A DNA stretch of 64,000 bases from Bradyrhizobiaceae bacterium (GTDB taxonomy: Bacteria > Pseudomonadota > Alphaproteobacteria > Rhizobiales > Xanthobacteraceae), in contig RXJJ01000003.1 of assembly GCA_003963145.1 (NCBI GenBank), forward strand, positions 424,146 through 488,145, in the 5' to 3' direction. Positions 1-9,531 of the stretch are shown in pieces. The position numbers and the translations under genes were made by a program. How positions within the stretch are numbered: position 1 is the first letter of the stretch; each line of letters starts with the position of its first letter. The notes beneath the pieces were generated by a model, which ran no database searches, was not told the origin of the DNA, and saw only the letters and a program-made list of their open reading frames with translations.

Positions 1-1992
1 ATTGGAAAACCTTACGCGGAGTGGGCAGGCCTCGGCGATCCTGTGATCGAGATCAATCTCACGCCGAACCGCGCCGACTGCACCGGCGTGCACGGCATCG
101 CGCGCGATCTGTCCGCCGCCGACATGGGCAAGTTCAAGGATAATCCGCCCAGGCCGATCAAGGGCGAATTTCCCTGCCCGGTGCAGGTGAAAATTGAGGA
201 TGCGAAGCTGTGTCCGGGCTTCGCGCTGCGCTTCGTGCGCGGCGTGAAAAACGGCCCGTCGCCCGAATGGCTGCAAAAGCGCCTGACCTCGATCGGCCTG
301 CGCCCGATCAATGCGCTGGTCGACATCACCAACTTCATGACCTTCGACCGCGCGCGGCCGCTGCACGTGTTCGACGCCGCAAAGGTCAAAGGTAATCTCG
401 TCGTGCGCCATGCCAAGGAGGGCGAGACGCTGATCGCTCTCGACGGCAAGACCTATACGCTCGACGACACCATGTGCGTGATTGCCGATGAAAACGGGGC
501 CGAGTCGCTTGCCGGCATCATGGGCGGCGAAGCATCGGGCTGCGACGACAACACCACCGATGTGCTGATCGAATCCGCGCTGTGGAACGAGATCAACATC
601 GCGCAGACCGGCCGCAAGCTCGGCATCAATTCAGACGCGCGCTATCGTTTCGAGCGCGGCGTCGATCCGGCCTTCATGGTGCCGGGACTCGCGATGGCGA
701 CGAAGCTCGTGCTCGACATCTGCGGCGGCAAGCCGTCCGAGATCGTTGTCGCGGGAAATCCGCACGCCGAAGATCGCATCATCGAATTTCCCCTCGATGA
801 GGTGAAACGGCTTTCCGGCATCGAGGTGCCATTTCCGCAAGTGAAATCGATCCTCAGCCGTCTCGGCTTCATGGTCGCCGGCACGGGTCCCATCGTGAAA
901 ATCGCTGTGCCCTCCTGGCGCGCGGACGTTCACGGCAAGGCCGATATCGTGGAAGAGATCGTGCGTATCGTCGGCGTGGACAGTGTGCCGCTGACGCCGT
1001 TCGATCGCGGTGATGCGCCGCGCAAGGCGGTGCTCACATCGCTGCAGCTGCGGACCCGCCGCGCCAAGCGCGCGCTCGCCGCGCGCGGCATGATGGAAGC
1101 GGTGACATGGTCGTTCGTCTCCAAGGCACAGGCCGAGCTGTTCGGCGGCGGACAGCGCGATCTTGAACTCGCCAACCCCATCGCCGCCGATCTGTCCGAC
1201 ATGCGGCCCTCACTGGTGCCGGGCCTCATTGCCGCGGCCCAGGCCAACGTGGATCGTGGCTTGACGGATATTGCGCTGTTCGAGGTCGGGCAGATTTTCA
1301 AGGGCGACAAACCGGAAGATCAGTTCATGGCCGCGAGCGGCGTCCGGCGCGGACTGGCCTCGTCGAAAGGTACGGGCCGCTCCTGGTCTGGTACCTTCGA
1401 AATCGATGCCTTCGATGCGAAGGCCGATGCATTCGCCGTGCTCGCTGCCGCGGGCGCGCCGGTGCAAGCCCTGCAAATCGTGCCCTGCAACGAAGCCAGA
1501 AACGCGCCGGCATGGCTGCATCCCGGCCGGTCGGGCGTCATCCAGATCGGACCGCAGAATGTGCTCGGCTATTTCGGCGAATTGCATCCGCGCACGCTGG
1601 AGGCCCTGAAAGCCGATGGACCGCTGGTGGCGTTCGAAATCATTCTCGAGCGGATTCCCGACGCCAAGGCCAAGCCGACCCGCGCCAAGCCGTTGCTCGA
1701 ACTTTCGGCCTTCCAGCCGGTATCGCGTGACTTTGCCTTCGTGGTCGATCGGGCGGTGAAAGCCGGCGACATCATCCGTGCCGCGCAGGGCGTCGACAAA
1801 AAGCTGATCACCGGCGTCACAGTGTTCGATGTCTATGAAGGCAAGGGCGTCGAGGACGGCAAGAAATCCGTCGCGATCGCCGTGACGCTGCAGCCGCGCG
1901 AAAAGACGCTGACCGATCAGGAGATCGAGGCCGTCGCCGCGAAGATCGTCGCCGAGGTCGGCAAGAAAACTGGTGGGGTGCTGCGAGTCTGA
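1..1992 (+). CDS. pheT: Phenylalanyl-tRNA synthetase beta subunit, 3' part
   Basis: This is the beta chain of the alpha2-beta2 phenylalanine-tRNA ligase, which charges tRNA-Phe in the cytoplasm. The reading frame is open from base 1, so the 5' end lies outside the window. About 663 of the usual roughly 800 residues are visible. The visible part begins near the conserved [10 protein letters not shown] segment, continues through the B3/B4 and B5 domains ([10 protein letters not shown] region), and ends with the ferredoxin-fold anticodon-binding domain ([12 protein letters not shown]). The gene is convergent with the flavin oxidase downstream, with only 27 bp between the stops. pheS is expected just upstream but is not visible. 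Confidence 0.96.
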   Translation: MGKPYAEWAGLGDPVIEINLTPNRADCTGVHGIARDLSAADMGKFKDNPPRPIKGEFPCPVQVKIEDAKLCPGFALRFVRGVKNGPSPEWLQKRLTSIGLRPINALVDITNFMTFDRARPLHVFDAAKVKGNLVVRHAKEGETLIALDGKTYTLDDTMCVIADENGAESLAGIMGGEASGCDDNTTDVLIESALWNEINIAQTGRKLGINSDARYRFERGVDPAFMVPGLAMATKLVLDICGGKPSEIVVAGNPHAEDRIIEFPLDEVKRLSGIEVPFPQVKSILSRLGFMVAGTGPIVKIAVPSWRADVHGKADIVEEIVRIVGVDSVPLTPFDRGDAPRKAVLTSLQLRTRRAKRALAARGMMEAVTWSFVSKAQAELFGGGQRDLELANPIAADLSDMRPSLVPGLIAAAQANVDRGLTDIALFEVGQIFKGDKPEDQFMAASGVRRGLASSKGTGRSWSGTFEIDAFDAKADAFAVLAAAGAPVQALQIVPCNEARNAPAWLHPGRSGVIQIGPQNVLGYFGELHPRTLEALKADGPLVAFEIILERIPDAKAKPTRAKPLLELSAFQPVSRDFAFVVDRAVKAGDIIRAAQGVDKKLITGVTVFDVYEGKGVEDGKKSVAIAVTLQPREKTLTDQEIEAVAAKIVAEVGKKTGGVLRV

Positions 1993-2019
1993 TGTTATCG
2001 CCGTCTCGCGAACATGGCG

Positions 2020-3456
2020 TCACCGCCGCTGTTTTGGCCAGGCAAGGCCACCTGTCGAGCCACCCTCGACGGAGTGCCGCTGGCGCGACGTTTTCGCGGG
2101 CCTGGTATCCTGCGCCATGCCCTCGATTTTACCTGACAATTTGCGAAGCGCGGCATCTGCTGCACGCTCGCCCGAGACCCACGCGCCGCCGGCTGTGCCC
2201 CACAATGTTTCGTGCACGGCGTCGCCGGCGAAAAACAAGGGGCCGAGCGGTTCGGTGAGAATTTTCCGCGACGGCTGACCGCCGGGCAATGCCGCCGACA
2301 TCGCGCCCATGACGTAAGGCGCATCGTTCCAGCGTGTCGTGACGGTGTGCCGCACAGCCCTGGCCGGATCGCCGCCGAACAGTTTGCGCAGCCATTCGAG
2401 CGCGAACGCTGTCATCGCCTTCTCGCCCTGCGCCGCCAGATCCCGGCCGAAACTGCCGGCGACATCGACCTGACACAGTGACGAGCCGCCGGTGTTGGCG
2501 AGCAGAAAGGCGGTGCGGTTGTCGCTGCTTTTCTCGATATAGGGATCGTCACGTCCGAGACCGAGCGGGTTGCCCGGCAATTCCAGCGCAATGCGGTCGG
2601 TGCTACCGAGCACGAGTTTCGACAAGGCATCGAGCTGGCGTTTGGGAAGGTCGGGCGAAAATTTGATCTTGCCTGCATTGAGAACGCCCGTGGAGGCGGT
2701 GACGATCACCGCGCGCGCGGCCAGTGTGCCGGCTTCCGTCTCCACCTGCGCATCGCGGCCGCTCCACGCGATCCGTGTCACAGGCGTGGACAGCGCCACC
2801 GGAACGTTTTCCGCAAGCCGCGCGATCAGCGTTCCCAAGCCCTGCCGGCTGAATGAAGCAGGCTCGCGCGGCTGCAACGTTAGAAGATCGGCGGCGGAAA
2901 TATCTTTCAGGTCGCATCCTGTCGCAAACGCGCCGAGGAAAAAGTCCAGCGTGCCGCCCCATTCCTCCAGAAAATCCCTGGGCAAGGCCTCGAGCGCCGG
3001 CATGTCGGGCCGCCCGCGCACCGCCTCCATCATCGCCCGATTGGCGCGCACGACCAGCGCCAGAAAATCCTCGGTTTCGCCTGCGCGCGCGTTACGGCGT
3101 TCGATCCGGATTCTCTGGCCGCGCGGCGCCGGTGCAAGCACGATGTCTGCCGAGCGTGCCGGCGCGATCAAGGGATTGCCATCGGAGTTATAGAGCCATC
3201 GCGCACCGCGATCGAACGGCACCTCGAACGTGGATGTATCGGTCGCACAGCGGCCGCCGATCAAGGCGGTGGCCTCCAGCACCAGAACTCTTTTTCCGGA
3301 CGCCGCGATCCTGCGTGCGGCAGCTATGCCCGCCGCACCCGCGCCGATGATCGCCACATCGGTGTCGCGCGGCAGGCCCGTGGCGCGGGCCCCGAAAGGC
3401 CGCAACAGCGCGGTCGCTGCCGATCCGGCGATAAGGCTGCGGCGCGTAATTGTCAC
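2020..3456 (-). CDS. Flavin monoamine oxidase family protein, Tat-exported
   Basis: This is a predicted FAD-dependent amine oxidase of 478 residues. The N-terminus MTITRRSLIAGSAA is a twin-arginine signal (RRSLI), which suggests export of the folded flavoprotein to the periplasm. A dinucleotide-binding GAGAAG motif followed by an acidic strand end (VLVLEA) at about residues 37-62 binds the FAD. The C-terminal FAD motif FFAGDAVHE with a GAWVSGERAA helix is typical of monoamine oxidase, putrescine oxidase and spermine oxidase relatives. The substrate cannot be read from sequence. It stands alone between pheT and the hydrolase at 3611, divergent from the latter. The last 25 or so residues are low-complexity and may not be conserved. 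Confidence 0.85.
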   Translation of the reverse strand: MTITRRSLIAGSAATALLRPFGARATGLPRDTDVAIIGAGAAGIAAARRIAASGKRVLVLEATALIGGRCATDTSTFEVPFDRGARWLYNSDGNPLIAPARSADIVLAPAPRGQRIRIERRNARAGETEDFLALVVRANRAMMEAVRGRPDMPALEALPRDFLEEWGGTLDFFLGAFATGCDLKDISAADLLTLQPREPASFSRQGLGTLIARLAENVPVALSTPVTRIAWSGRDAQVETEAGTLAARAVIVTASTGVLNAGKIKFSPDLPKRQLDALSKLVLGSTDRIALELPGNPLGLGRDDPYIEKSSDNRTAFLLANTGGSSLCQVDVAGSFGRDLAAQGEKAMTAFALEWLRKLFGGDPARAVRHTVTTRWNDAPYVMGAMSAALPGGQPSRKILTEPLGPLFFAGDAVHETLWGTAGGAWVSGERAADAALRKLSGKIEGMAQDTRPAKTSRQRHSVEGGSTGGLAWPKQRR

Positions 3457-3610
3457 ATCATGGTTTCCGAAAATTCAACCGGGGGGCCGAACGTTGCGGC
3501 AAATTTGCCGGAATGGCCGCCGCCACGCAACGGTCATGGTGAATGCTTTGTAATTTGACTGACACATCCATGAACGAAATTGCAATCGCTTTCACGGAAA
3601 ATTTGATGCA

Positions 3611-4546
3611 ATGAAAAACGGCGGCGCCATGCCGCGCGCACCAGGAAACGCAAGCATGGACTCCATGCTCGACACGGTTGGCAAGATCATCGCCCGCTAC
3701 CTTCAAAAGGAGGTGCCGGGCTACGAGCCGTTTACACCGAGCGATCCGGACCGCCTGCGCGACCTGCTGCAACCCGGTGACGTGCTGCTGGTGGAGGGCA
3801 ATAACCGCATTTCCGGCATCATCAAATATCTCACGCAATCGACGTGGTCGCATTCAGCGCTGTATGTCGGACCCGTGGATGGTATCGCCGAGCCTGACGG
3901 CGAACCGCACGTGCTGATCGAGGCTAATGTCGGCGAGGGGGTCGCAACCGCGCCACTGTCGAAATATCTGGCGTTTCACACGCGCATCTGCCGCCCTGTA
4001 GGTCTGACCTATGAGGACCGCGCCACCGTATGCCGGTACGCCATCAACCGGATCGGCTTCGGCTACGACACCAAGAACATCATCGATCTGATGCGTTACC
4101 TCGTTCCCATGCCGTTTCCCCAGCGCTGGCGAAGGCGGATGATCGCGCTTGGATCAGGCGATCCGACCAAGATCATCTGCTCAGCATTGATCGCACAGGC
4201 TTTCGGCGCCGTGCGCTATCCGATCCTGCCGCGAATCGAACAGGCCGGAAGCCGGCAGGCGCAGCGGGAGATTCTCTACATCCGCGATTCCTCGCTCTAC
4301 ATGCCGCGCGACTTCGACATTTCGCCCTATTTCGAGATCGTCAAACCGACCATCGTGTTCGGCTTCGATTACACAACGCTGCACTGGGCCGATACGCCGA
4401 AACCGCCCGCGGAGGTGGCGGCCTCCGATGATCCCTTTCCAGAGGGAATCTTCGAAGCGCCCGGCCTCGTTCCTGAAGCGCCTGCAGGCGACGATCGGCC
4501 GCATTCTGAAAAAGCAGCCTGCGGAGGCTTCGAGCGCGCCGCCTGA
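3611..4546 (+). CDS. YiiX-like permuted papain-fold cysteine hydrolase
   Basis: The protein belongs to the YiiX/YebB-like circularly permuted NlpC/P60 (papain-fold) group, which contains lipid-, amide- or peptide-bond hydrolases. Conserved parts are LQPGDVLLVEGN near residue 54, WSHSALYVGP with the probable catalytic histidine near residue 80, and KIICSALIAQAF with the probable catalytic cysteine near residue 190. No clear signal peptide is seen. An ATG at 3611 is used here. An in-frame ATG at 3656 has a better-spaced AGGAAA upstream and gives 296 residues, so the start is uncertain. It is followed after 87 bp by a membrane protein on the same strand. The substrate is unknown. Confidence 0.72.
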   Translation: MKNGGAMPRAPGNASMDSMLDTVGKIIARYLQKEVPGYEPFTPSDPDRLRDLLQPGDVLLVEGNNRISGIIKYLTQSTWSHSALYVGPVDGIAEPDGEPHVLIEANVGEGVATAPLSKYLAFHTRICRPVGLTYEDRATVCRYAINRIGFGYDTKNIIDLMRYLVPMPFPQRWRRRMIALGSGDPTKIICSALIAQAFGAVRYPILPRIEQAGSRQAQREILYIRDSSLYMPRDFDISPYFEIVKPTIVFGFDYTTLHWADTPKPPAEVAASDDPFPEGIFEAPGLVPEAPAGDDRPHSEKAACGGFERAA

Positions 4547-4633
4547 CACGGGGCTTTCTGAAGCGCGCGACGAACGTCATTGAAAATCCGGTCCCAACCC
4601 TCTACTTCTCCGTAAGACCACGGAGACGGGCCG

Positions 4634-5386
4634 ATGTTCGACGCCGCATACAAGGCTTTGACGCAAATGTTGTCGCCGCCGATGCGGGCGATCCTCTGGA
4701 AGTCGGTGATCCTTGCATTGCTGCTGATCGTTGTCGTGGCGATCGGCCTGCAGCGCCTGCTGAACTGGTTTGCGGGCTCTGGCGAAATCTGGGCCGAGCA
4801 GATGCTGGGTCCGAACTTCCACACCGCACTCAACATTCTCGCCTGGTTCGTGTCGATCGCCGCCGGTCTCGGCATCCTGTTCGGCGCGATTTTCCTGATG
4901 CCCGCCATTACCTCGCTGATCGCCAGCGTTTTTGTCGACGATGTCGCCGACATTGTCGAGCGCACCTATTATCCCGCCGAGAGGCCGGGGAAGGCGCTAC
5001 CCATCGTTCAGGCGATGGTGGAAGGCATCAAGACGTCGCTTCTCACGCTGGTGGTTTATCTTGTCGCGGTGCCGCTGGTGCTGGTGTTCGGCATGGGCTT
5101 TATCGTGTTCTTCATTGCCACGGCATGGCTTCTCGGCCGCGAATATTTCAAATACGCGGCGCTGCGCTTCCGTCCGTTGAGCGAGATGGAGCAAATGCGC
5201 AGGCAGCATTCGGTCACGATATTTACGGCCGGCATGTTCATCGCCGCCTTCGTGTCCATTCCCATCGTCAATCTGGCGACGCCATTGTTCGGCATGGCTT
5301 TCATGGTCCACATGCACAAGCGCCTGTCCGGACCGCGGCCCGAACTGATCGAGCCCGCGCGCAAGGCGAGCATCCCTGCCGGATAG
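4634..5386 (+). CDS. EI24 domain (CysZ-like) integral membrane protein
   Basis: A 250-residue inner-membrane protein of the EI24/CysZ family, often annotated as a sulfate transporter. Four to five hydrophobic segments are visible: about residues 22-42 (WKSVILALLLIVVVAIGL), 70-100, 130-160 and 195-225. The family contains E. coli CysZ, but many alphaproteobacterial members are not linked to sulfur genes and nothing nearby suggests sulfate uptake, so CysZ is not used as the name. It is convergent with nth, with 37 bp between them. It may be co-transcribed with the papain-fold protein upstream. Confidence 0.75.
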   Translation: MFDAAYKALTQMLSPPMRAILWKSVILALLLIVVVAIGLQRLLNWFAGSGEIWAEQMLGPNFHTALNILAWFVSIAAGLGILFGAIFLMPAITSLIASVFVDDVADIVERTYYPAERPGKALPIVQAMVEGIKTSLLTLVVYLVAVPLVLVFGMGFIVFFIATAWLLGREYFKYAALRFRPLSEMEQMRRQHSVTIFTAGMFIAAFVSIPIVNLATPLFGMAFMVHMHKRLSGPRPELIEPARKASIPAG

Positions 5387-5423
5387 ACGGGCCATCATCG
5401 GTCTCAATGCGAGATGCCACAAT

Positions 5424-6215
5424 TCAGCTGCCAAGAAACACCGTCTTTTCCGGCCATCGGCACAGATCGTTGATGATGCATGTCTCGCACAGCGGGCGGC
5501 GCGCGATGCAGGTATAGCGTCCGTGCAGGATCAGCCAGTGGTGCGCATGACGCATGAATTCGTCCGGCACGACTTCCAACAATTTTAACTCGACCTCAAG
5601 CGGCGTCTTGCCGGGCGCGAGACCGGTGCGGTTGCCGACGCGGAACAAATGCGTATCGACCGCGATGGTCGGCTCGCCAAAGGCGATGTTCAGCACAACG
5701 TTGGCGGTCTTGCGCCCGACGCCCGGCAAGGCCTCGAGCTCTTCACGCGTGCGCGGCACCTCGCCATTGTGATTGGCAATCAGCTGTTCCGATAGCGCGA
5801 TGACGTTCCTGGCCTTGTTGCGGTAAAGCCCGATAGTCTTGATCTTGTCGCGCAGTTTCTCTTCGCCGAGCGCCACCATTTTCTGCGGCGTATCGGCGAC
5901 CGGGAAAAGGTTGCGCGTCGCCTTGTTGACACCGGCATCGGTCGCCTGTGCCGACAGGGCAACCGCGACGAGCAGCGTATAAGGATTGATGTGCTCGAGC
6001 TCGCCCTTTGGATCGGGGTTGGCTTTGCGGAAGCGAGAGAAGGCTTCATAGACTTCTGCCGGTGTCCAGGGCTTTGACTTCGCCGGACGTGACTTGAGCT
6101 TTGCGGGACGTGATCGGGGCGATGCCTGCTTCGCCGTTTTTTTCGCGGACGGGCGCTTCAGAGGTGGCGCTTTTTTTATTGCCTTCTTGACCATCGCCCT
6201 CGTCTTTTTTGCCAT
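5424..6215 (-). CDS. nth: Endonuclease III, DNA glycosylase/AP lyase
   Basis: Base-excision-repair enzyme that removes oxidised pyrimidines and nicks abasic sites. The helix-hairpin-helix LPGVGRKTANVV carries the catalytic lysine, and the VDTHLFRV segment carries the catalytic aspartate. The C-terminus has the four-cysteine [4Fe-4S] loop with spacing C-x6-C-x2-C-x5-C (from CIARRPLC). The start is set at the ATG at 6215, which gives 263 residues and a 22 bp gap to the divergent DUF2244 gene. An upstream ATG at 6251 would overlap that gene. The first 50 or so residues form a Lys/Arg/Pro/Ala-rich tail not present in E. coli Nth. Confidence 0.95.
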   Translation of the reverse strand: MAKKTRAMVKKAIKKAPPLKRPSAKKTAKQASPRSRPAKLKSRPAKSKPWTPAEVYEAFSRFRKANPDPKGELEHINPYTLLVAVALSAQATDAGVNKATRNLFPVADTPQKMVALGEEKLRDKIKTIGLYRNKARNVIALSEQLIANHNGEVPRTREELEALPGVGRKTANVVLNIAFGEPTIAVDTHLFRVGNRTGLAPGKTPLEVELKLLEVVPDEFMRHAHHWLILHGRYTCIARRPLCETCIINDLCRWPEKTVFLGS

Positions 6216-6237
6216 GATATCCGTATACTGAAGCGCG

Positions 6238-6759
6238 ATGAACAGCGGCAATGATTTTCAGGATCAGCGGAACACGGACGCCGAACTATTTTCGGCGGTG
6301 CTGACCCCGCATCGCTCGCTCAGCCAGCGCGGCTTTGCAATCGTGATGGCCTTCGTGTCGCTGATCAGCTTCGTTGCAGGTCTTGCCTTCTGGTTGATGG
6401 GGGCATGGCCGGTCTTCGGATTTTTCGGCCTCGATGTGCTGGCCATCTACTGGGCCTTCAAGATCAATTTCGCCCGCGCCGCGGCGCGCGAGGAAATCTC
6501 GGTCACAACGACCGAACTGAAACTGCGGCGCATCAGCCATCGCGGTCATGTCATGGAATGGACTTTCAATCCGCTATGGGTGCGGCTGGATCAGGAGGTC
6601 CACGAGGAGTTCGGTATCGAGCGGCTTTATCTCGCCTCCCGCCGTCAGCGGGTCGCGGTTGCGAGCTTTCTTGGCCCGGACGAAAAAGAAAGCTTTGCCA
6701 ATGCTTTACGAGTGGCCTTGGCAGCCGCCAGGCGCGGTCCAACCTATAATCCGCTTTGA
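6238..6759 (+). CDS. DUF2244 family membrane protein
   Basis: A 173-residue protein with two adjacent hydrophobic segments at about residues 36-57 and 59-77 (GFAIVMAFVSLISFVAG, then FGFFGLDVLAIYWAF). A soluble C-terminal half ends in FLGPDEKESFANALRVAL. This layout fits DUF2244, a conserved alphaproteobacterial family of unknown function. It is transcribed divergently from nth and is followed by the ada-like gene 54 bp downstream on the same strand. No function can be assigned from sequence. Confidence 0.78.
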   Translation: MNSGNDFQDQRNTDAELFSAVLTPHRSLSQRGFAIVMAFVSLISFVAGLAFWLMGAWPVFGFFGLDVLAIYWAFKINFARAAAREEISVTTTELKLRRISHRGHVMEWTFNPLWVRLDQEVHEEFGIERLYLASRRQRVAVASFLGPDEKESFANALRVALAAARRGPTYNPL

Positions 6760-6813
6760 AGCGCGATCAGGAAACGGGTGGCTGCAGACACATGCGCGAT
6801 CTATATCGCCGGA

Positions 6814-7755
6814 ATGATGCCCAATTTCATGACCAGCGCCATGGCCGGACCCGAACCTTCGCGTTTTGAAACCGTGTCGGAACGTATCGCGAGCGTGCCG
6901 GCGCACGAAGCCACGCTGCGCGACTATGATTCCGTCCGCCAGGCCATCGCCTTCATTTCCGAACACTGGCGACGACAGCCCGCCATTGAAGACATGGCGG
7001 CGGCTGCGAACCTGACGCCCGACGAACTGCATCACCTGTTCCGGCGATGGGCCGGACTGACGCCGAAGGCGTTCATGCAGGCGCTGACGCTCGACAATGC
7101 AAAGCGGCTTTTGCGCGATTCAGCCAGCATCCTCGATGCGGCCTACGATTCAGGCCTGTCGGGTCCCGGACGGCTGCACGACCTGTTCGTCACCCATGAA
7201 GCGATGTCCCCCGGCGAATGGAAGAAGGGTGGCGCGGGAATAAAGATGCGCTACGGCTTTCATCCCTCTCCGTTCGGAACGGCCGTCATCGTCGCGAGCG
7301 ACCGGGGCCTTGCAGGTCTTGCCTTTGCGGATGAGGGCGGAGAACAGATGGCGCTGGCCGATATGCAGGGCCGCTGGCCTCTCGCATCCTATGTGCAGGA
7401 TCAGGCCCTGACCGCTTCGCTCGCGGTGCGGATTTTCGATTCGGCGCGCTGGTGCGCGGAGCAGCCGCTGCGCGTGGTTCTGATCGGCACCGATTTCGAA
7501 GTGCGGGTGTGGGAAACGCTTCTGAAAATTCCGATGGGACGCGCCACGACCTATTCGGATGTCGCCAATCACATTTCCGCGCCGAAGGCATCGCGTGCGG
7601 TGGGCGCCGCGGTCGGCAAGAATCCAATCTCCTTCGTGGTGCCCTGCCATCGCGTGCTCGGCAAAAGCGGGGCGCTGACGGGCTATCACTGGGGCGTCAC
7701 ACGCAAGCAGGCGATGCTCGGCTGGGAAAGCGGCCGCGCCAGCGGCGAGAAATAA
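6814..7755 (+). CDS. AraC-type HTH / O6-methylguanine-DNA methyltransferase fusion (Ada-like)
   Basis: The N-terminal half (about residues 45-135) is an AraC-type helix-turn-helix (MAAAANLTPDELHHLFRRW). The C-terminal half is an Ogt/Ada suicide methyltransferase that takes methyl or alkyl groups from O6-alkylguanine. Its active-site PCHRV, with the acceptor cysteine near residue 277, is intact, as is the upstream GRATTYSDVA motif. The amino-terminal Ada zinc domain that accepts methylphosphotriesters and activates E. coli Ada is missing. Repair is therefore well supported and Ada-style induction is not. The ATG at 6814 (or 6817) is preferred over a GTG at 6778. It is convergent with gpmA, which ends at the adjacent base. 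Confidence 0.88.
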   Translation: MMPNFMTSAMAGPEPSRFETVSERIASVPAHEATLRDYDSVRQAIAFISEHWRRQPAIEDMAAAANLTPDELHHLFRRWAGLTPKAFMQALTLDNAKRLLRDSASILDAAYDSGLSGPGRLHDLFVTHEAMSPGEWKKGGAGIKMRYGFHPSPFGTAVIVASDRGLAGLAFADEGGEQMALADMQGRWPLASYVQDQALTASLAVRIFDSARWCAEQPLRVVLIGTDFEVRVWETLLKIPMGRATTYSDVANHISAPKASRAVGAAVGKNPISFVVPCHRVLGKSGALTGYHWGVTRKQAMLGWESGRASGEK

Positions 7756-8379
7756 CTACGCCGCCAGATCCTTTTTCGACTCCACCGTCGAATCCGCATT
7801 GAGGCGGTAGATGATCGGCGCGCCGGTCGCAAGTTCGCGCGCGATGATGGCCTCGGGCGATAATTTCTCAAGCACCATGATGAGCGCCCGCAACGAATTG
7901 CCGTGGGCGGCAACCAGCGTGCGCTGGCCACGCAGCACGCCGGGCAAAATCTCCTGCACGTAAAACGGCAGCGTGCGCGCCAGCGTATCCCTGAGACTTT
8001 CTCCGCCGGGCGGCGGCACGTCATAGGAGCGCCGCCAGATATGGACCTGGTCCTCGCCCCATTTCTTGCGGGCGTCGTCCTTGTTGAGACCCGACAGATC
8101 GCCGTAATCGCGCTCGTTCAGCGCAAGATTCTTGACGACCGGAATACCGGTCTGGCCCAGCTCTTTCAGCGCCAGATCGAGCGTGGTTTGCGCGCGCACG
8201 AGCTGCGAGGTGAAGGCAACATCAAATGACAGCCCTTCGGCTTTCAGCTTACGCCCCGCTTCATGCGCTTCCGCAACGCCTTTTTCGGTCAGGCCCGGAT
8301 CCTTCCAGCCGGTGAAAAGGTTTTTGAGATTCCATTCACTCTGACCGTGACGCACGAGAACAAGCAGGCGATCGTTCAT
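7756..8379 (-). CDS. gpmA: 2,3-bisphosphoglycerate-dependent phosphoglycerate mutase
   Basis: Glycolytic and gluconeogenic mutase that interconverts 3- and 2-phosphoglycerate through a phosphohistidine. The catalytic RHGQSEWN motif starts near residue 10 and is followed by [14 protein letters not shown]. The second histidine is in [11 protein letters not shown]. At 207 residues it is the shorter alphaproteobacterial form (the E. coli enzyme is about 250). It is the last gene of the leftward dnaK-to-gpmA series. Its start overlaps the stop of the small membrane protein gene by four bases (ATGA), indicating translational coupling. Confidence 0.95.
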   Translation of the reverse strand: MNDRLLVLVRHGQSEWNLKNLFTGWKDPGLTEKGVAEAHEAGRKLKAEGLSFDVAFTSQLVRAQTTLDLALKELGQTGIPVVKNLALNERDYGDLSGLNKDDARKKWGEDQVHIWRRSYDVPPPGGESLRDTLARTLPFYVQEILPGVLRGQRTLVAAHGNSLRALIMVLEKLSPEAIIARELATGAPIIYRLNADSTVESKKDLAA

Positions 8380-8591
8380 TTCGGCAGGGCCTCTCTCTTG
8401 ATTTTCTTCGCCATCCTTGTTGCGACAAGGAAAAATCCGATGGCAATAAAAGCAAAAATAAACCCGAGGATCGCCGAACGAACGTCGCCTCCGATCAACC
8501 GCAGGGAAACGATCAACGAGACAACGCCGATACCGAACATAGCAAGCATCCTGATAATCGGGCCTTTATCCTGTTCCTGCGCTGAAGTCAT
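8376..8591 (-). CDS. Small two-helix membrane protein
   Basis: A 71-residue protein with two hydrophobic stretches, about residues 13-31 ([18 protein letters not shown]) and 38-57 ([18 protein letters not shown]), and a basic tail ([14 protein letters not shown]). I do not recognise a family. It sits between dapB (65 bp upstream) and gpmA (4 bp ATGA overlap), and its coupling to gpmA supports it being a real gene. The function is unknown. Confidence 0.7.
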   Translation of the reverse strand: MTSAQEQDKGPIIRMLAMFGIGVVSLIVSLRLIGGDVRSAILGFIFAFIAIGFFLVATRMAKKIKREALPK

Positions 8592-8656
8592 GGTTCAATA
8601 TCCTTTTTGAAAAAACTCATTCAAAATTGCAAATCAATCAAATTCCAAAGACACAA

Positions 8657-9469
8657 TCAGGCGCCAAGCCCCAAAACATCAGCCATCGTATAAAAGCCCG
8701 GCTTCTTGCCGTGCGCCCACATCGCCGCCTTCAGGGCGCCGCGCGCGAAAATCATGCGGTCTTCCGCCTTGTGCGAAAGTTCGATTCGTTCATAAGGGCC
8801 GGCGAAAATCACGCTGTGATCCCCGGTGACGGTGCCGCCGCGCAGCGTGGCAAAACCGACATCGCCGCGATTGCGCTCGCCGGTATGGCCATCGCGCGCG
8901 CGCACGGATCGCTGATCGAGATTAATGCCGCGCCCCTCCGCAGCCGCCTGCCCGAGCAGGTAGGCGGTTCCTGACGGTGCATCGACCTTCGCCCTGTGAT
9001 GCATTTCGACGACTTCAATATCGAAATCCTCGTCGAGCGATCTGGCGACCTGCTTCACCAGGGCCGCCAGCAGATTGACGCCAAGACTCATATTCCCCGA
9101 CTGCACGACGATGGCGCGCGACGTCACGCTTCTGATGACCGCGTTGTCGGAGGCCGACAGGCCCGTGGTGCCGATGACGTGGACGATGCCGCGCTCCGCG
9201 GCGATGGCGACATTGGCGATGGTGGCGGCCGGAACCGTGAAATCCAGAATGCCGTCGGCGTCCTTCGACAGCGTCCACAAATCGGCCGACAATGGCACGC
9301 CGTTGGCGGGCAGTCCGGCCAGCACGCCGGAATCCTCACCCAGCAGATCCGACCCCGGCGCTTCCAGCGCGCCGGTCAGCACCGCGCCGGGCGTCTCGGA
9401 CAGGGCGCGAATCAGGGTACGGCCCATGCGGCCGCCGGCTCCCGCCACGATCAAACGCATATCGGACAT
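8657..9469 (-). CDS. dapB: 4-hydroxy-tetrahydrodipicolinate reductase
   Basis: NAD(P)H-dependent reductase of the lysine/diaminopimelate pathway, feeding peptidoglycan and lysine synthesis. The N-terminal Rossmann motif [11 protein letters not shown] is at residues 10-20. The central SGNMSLGVN and the family signature [15 protein letters not shown], with catalytic His and Lys, are present. The length of 270 residues is normal. An internal ATG at 9460 is an alternative start. It is part of the leftward series between pyrF and the small membrane protein, apparently not functionally related to its neighbours. Confidence 0.97.
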   Translation of the reverse strand: MSDMRLIVAGAGGRMGRTLIRALSETPGAVLTGALEAPGSDLLGEDSGVLAGLPANGVPLSADLWTLSKDADGILDFTVPAATIANVAIAAERGIVHVIGTTGLSASDNAVIRSVTSRAIVVQSGNMSLGVNLLAALVKQVARSLDEDFDIEVVEMHHRAKVDAPSGTAYLLGQAAAEGRGINLDQRSVRARDGHTGERNRGDVGFATLRGGTVTGDHSVIFAGPYERIELSHKAEDRMIFARGALKAAMWAHGKKPGFYTMADVLGLGA

Positions 9470-9531
9470 TTCCGGCCCTCAAATCCTTGTTATCGCGGGT
9501 ATAGCGGCGCGGGCCGGCCGCGGCAACCTGG

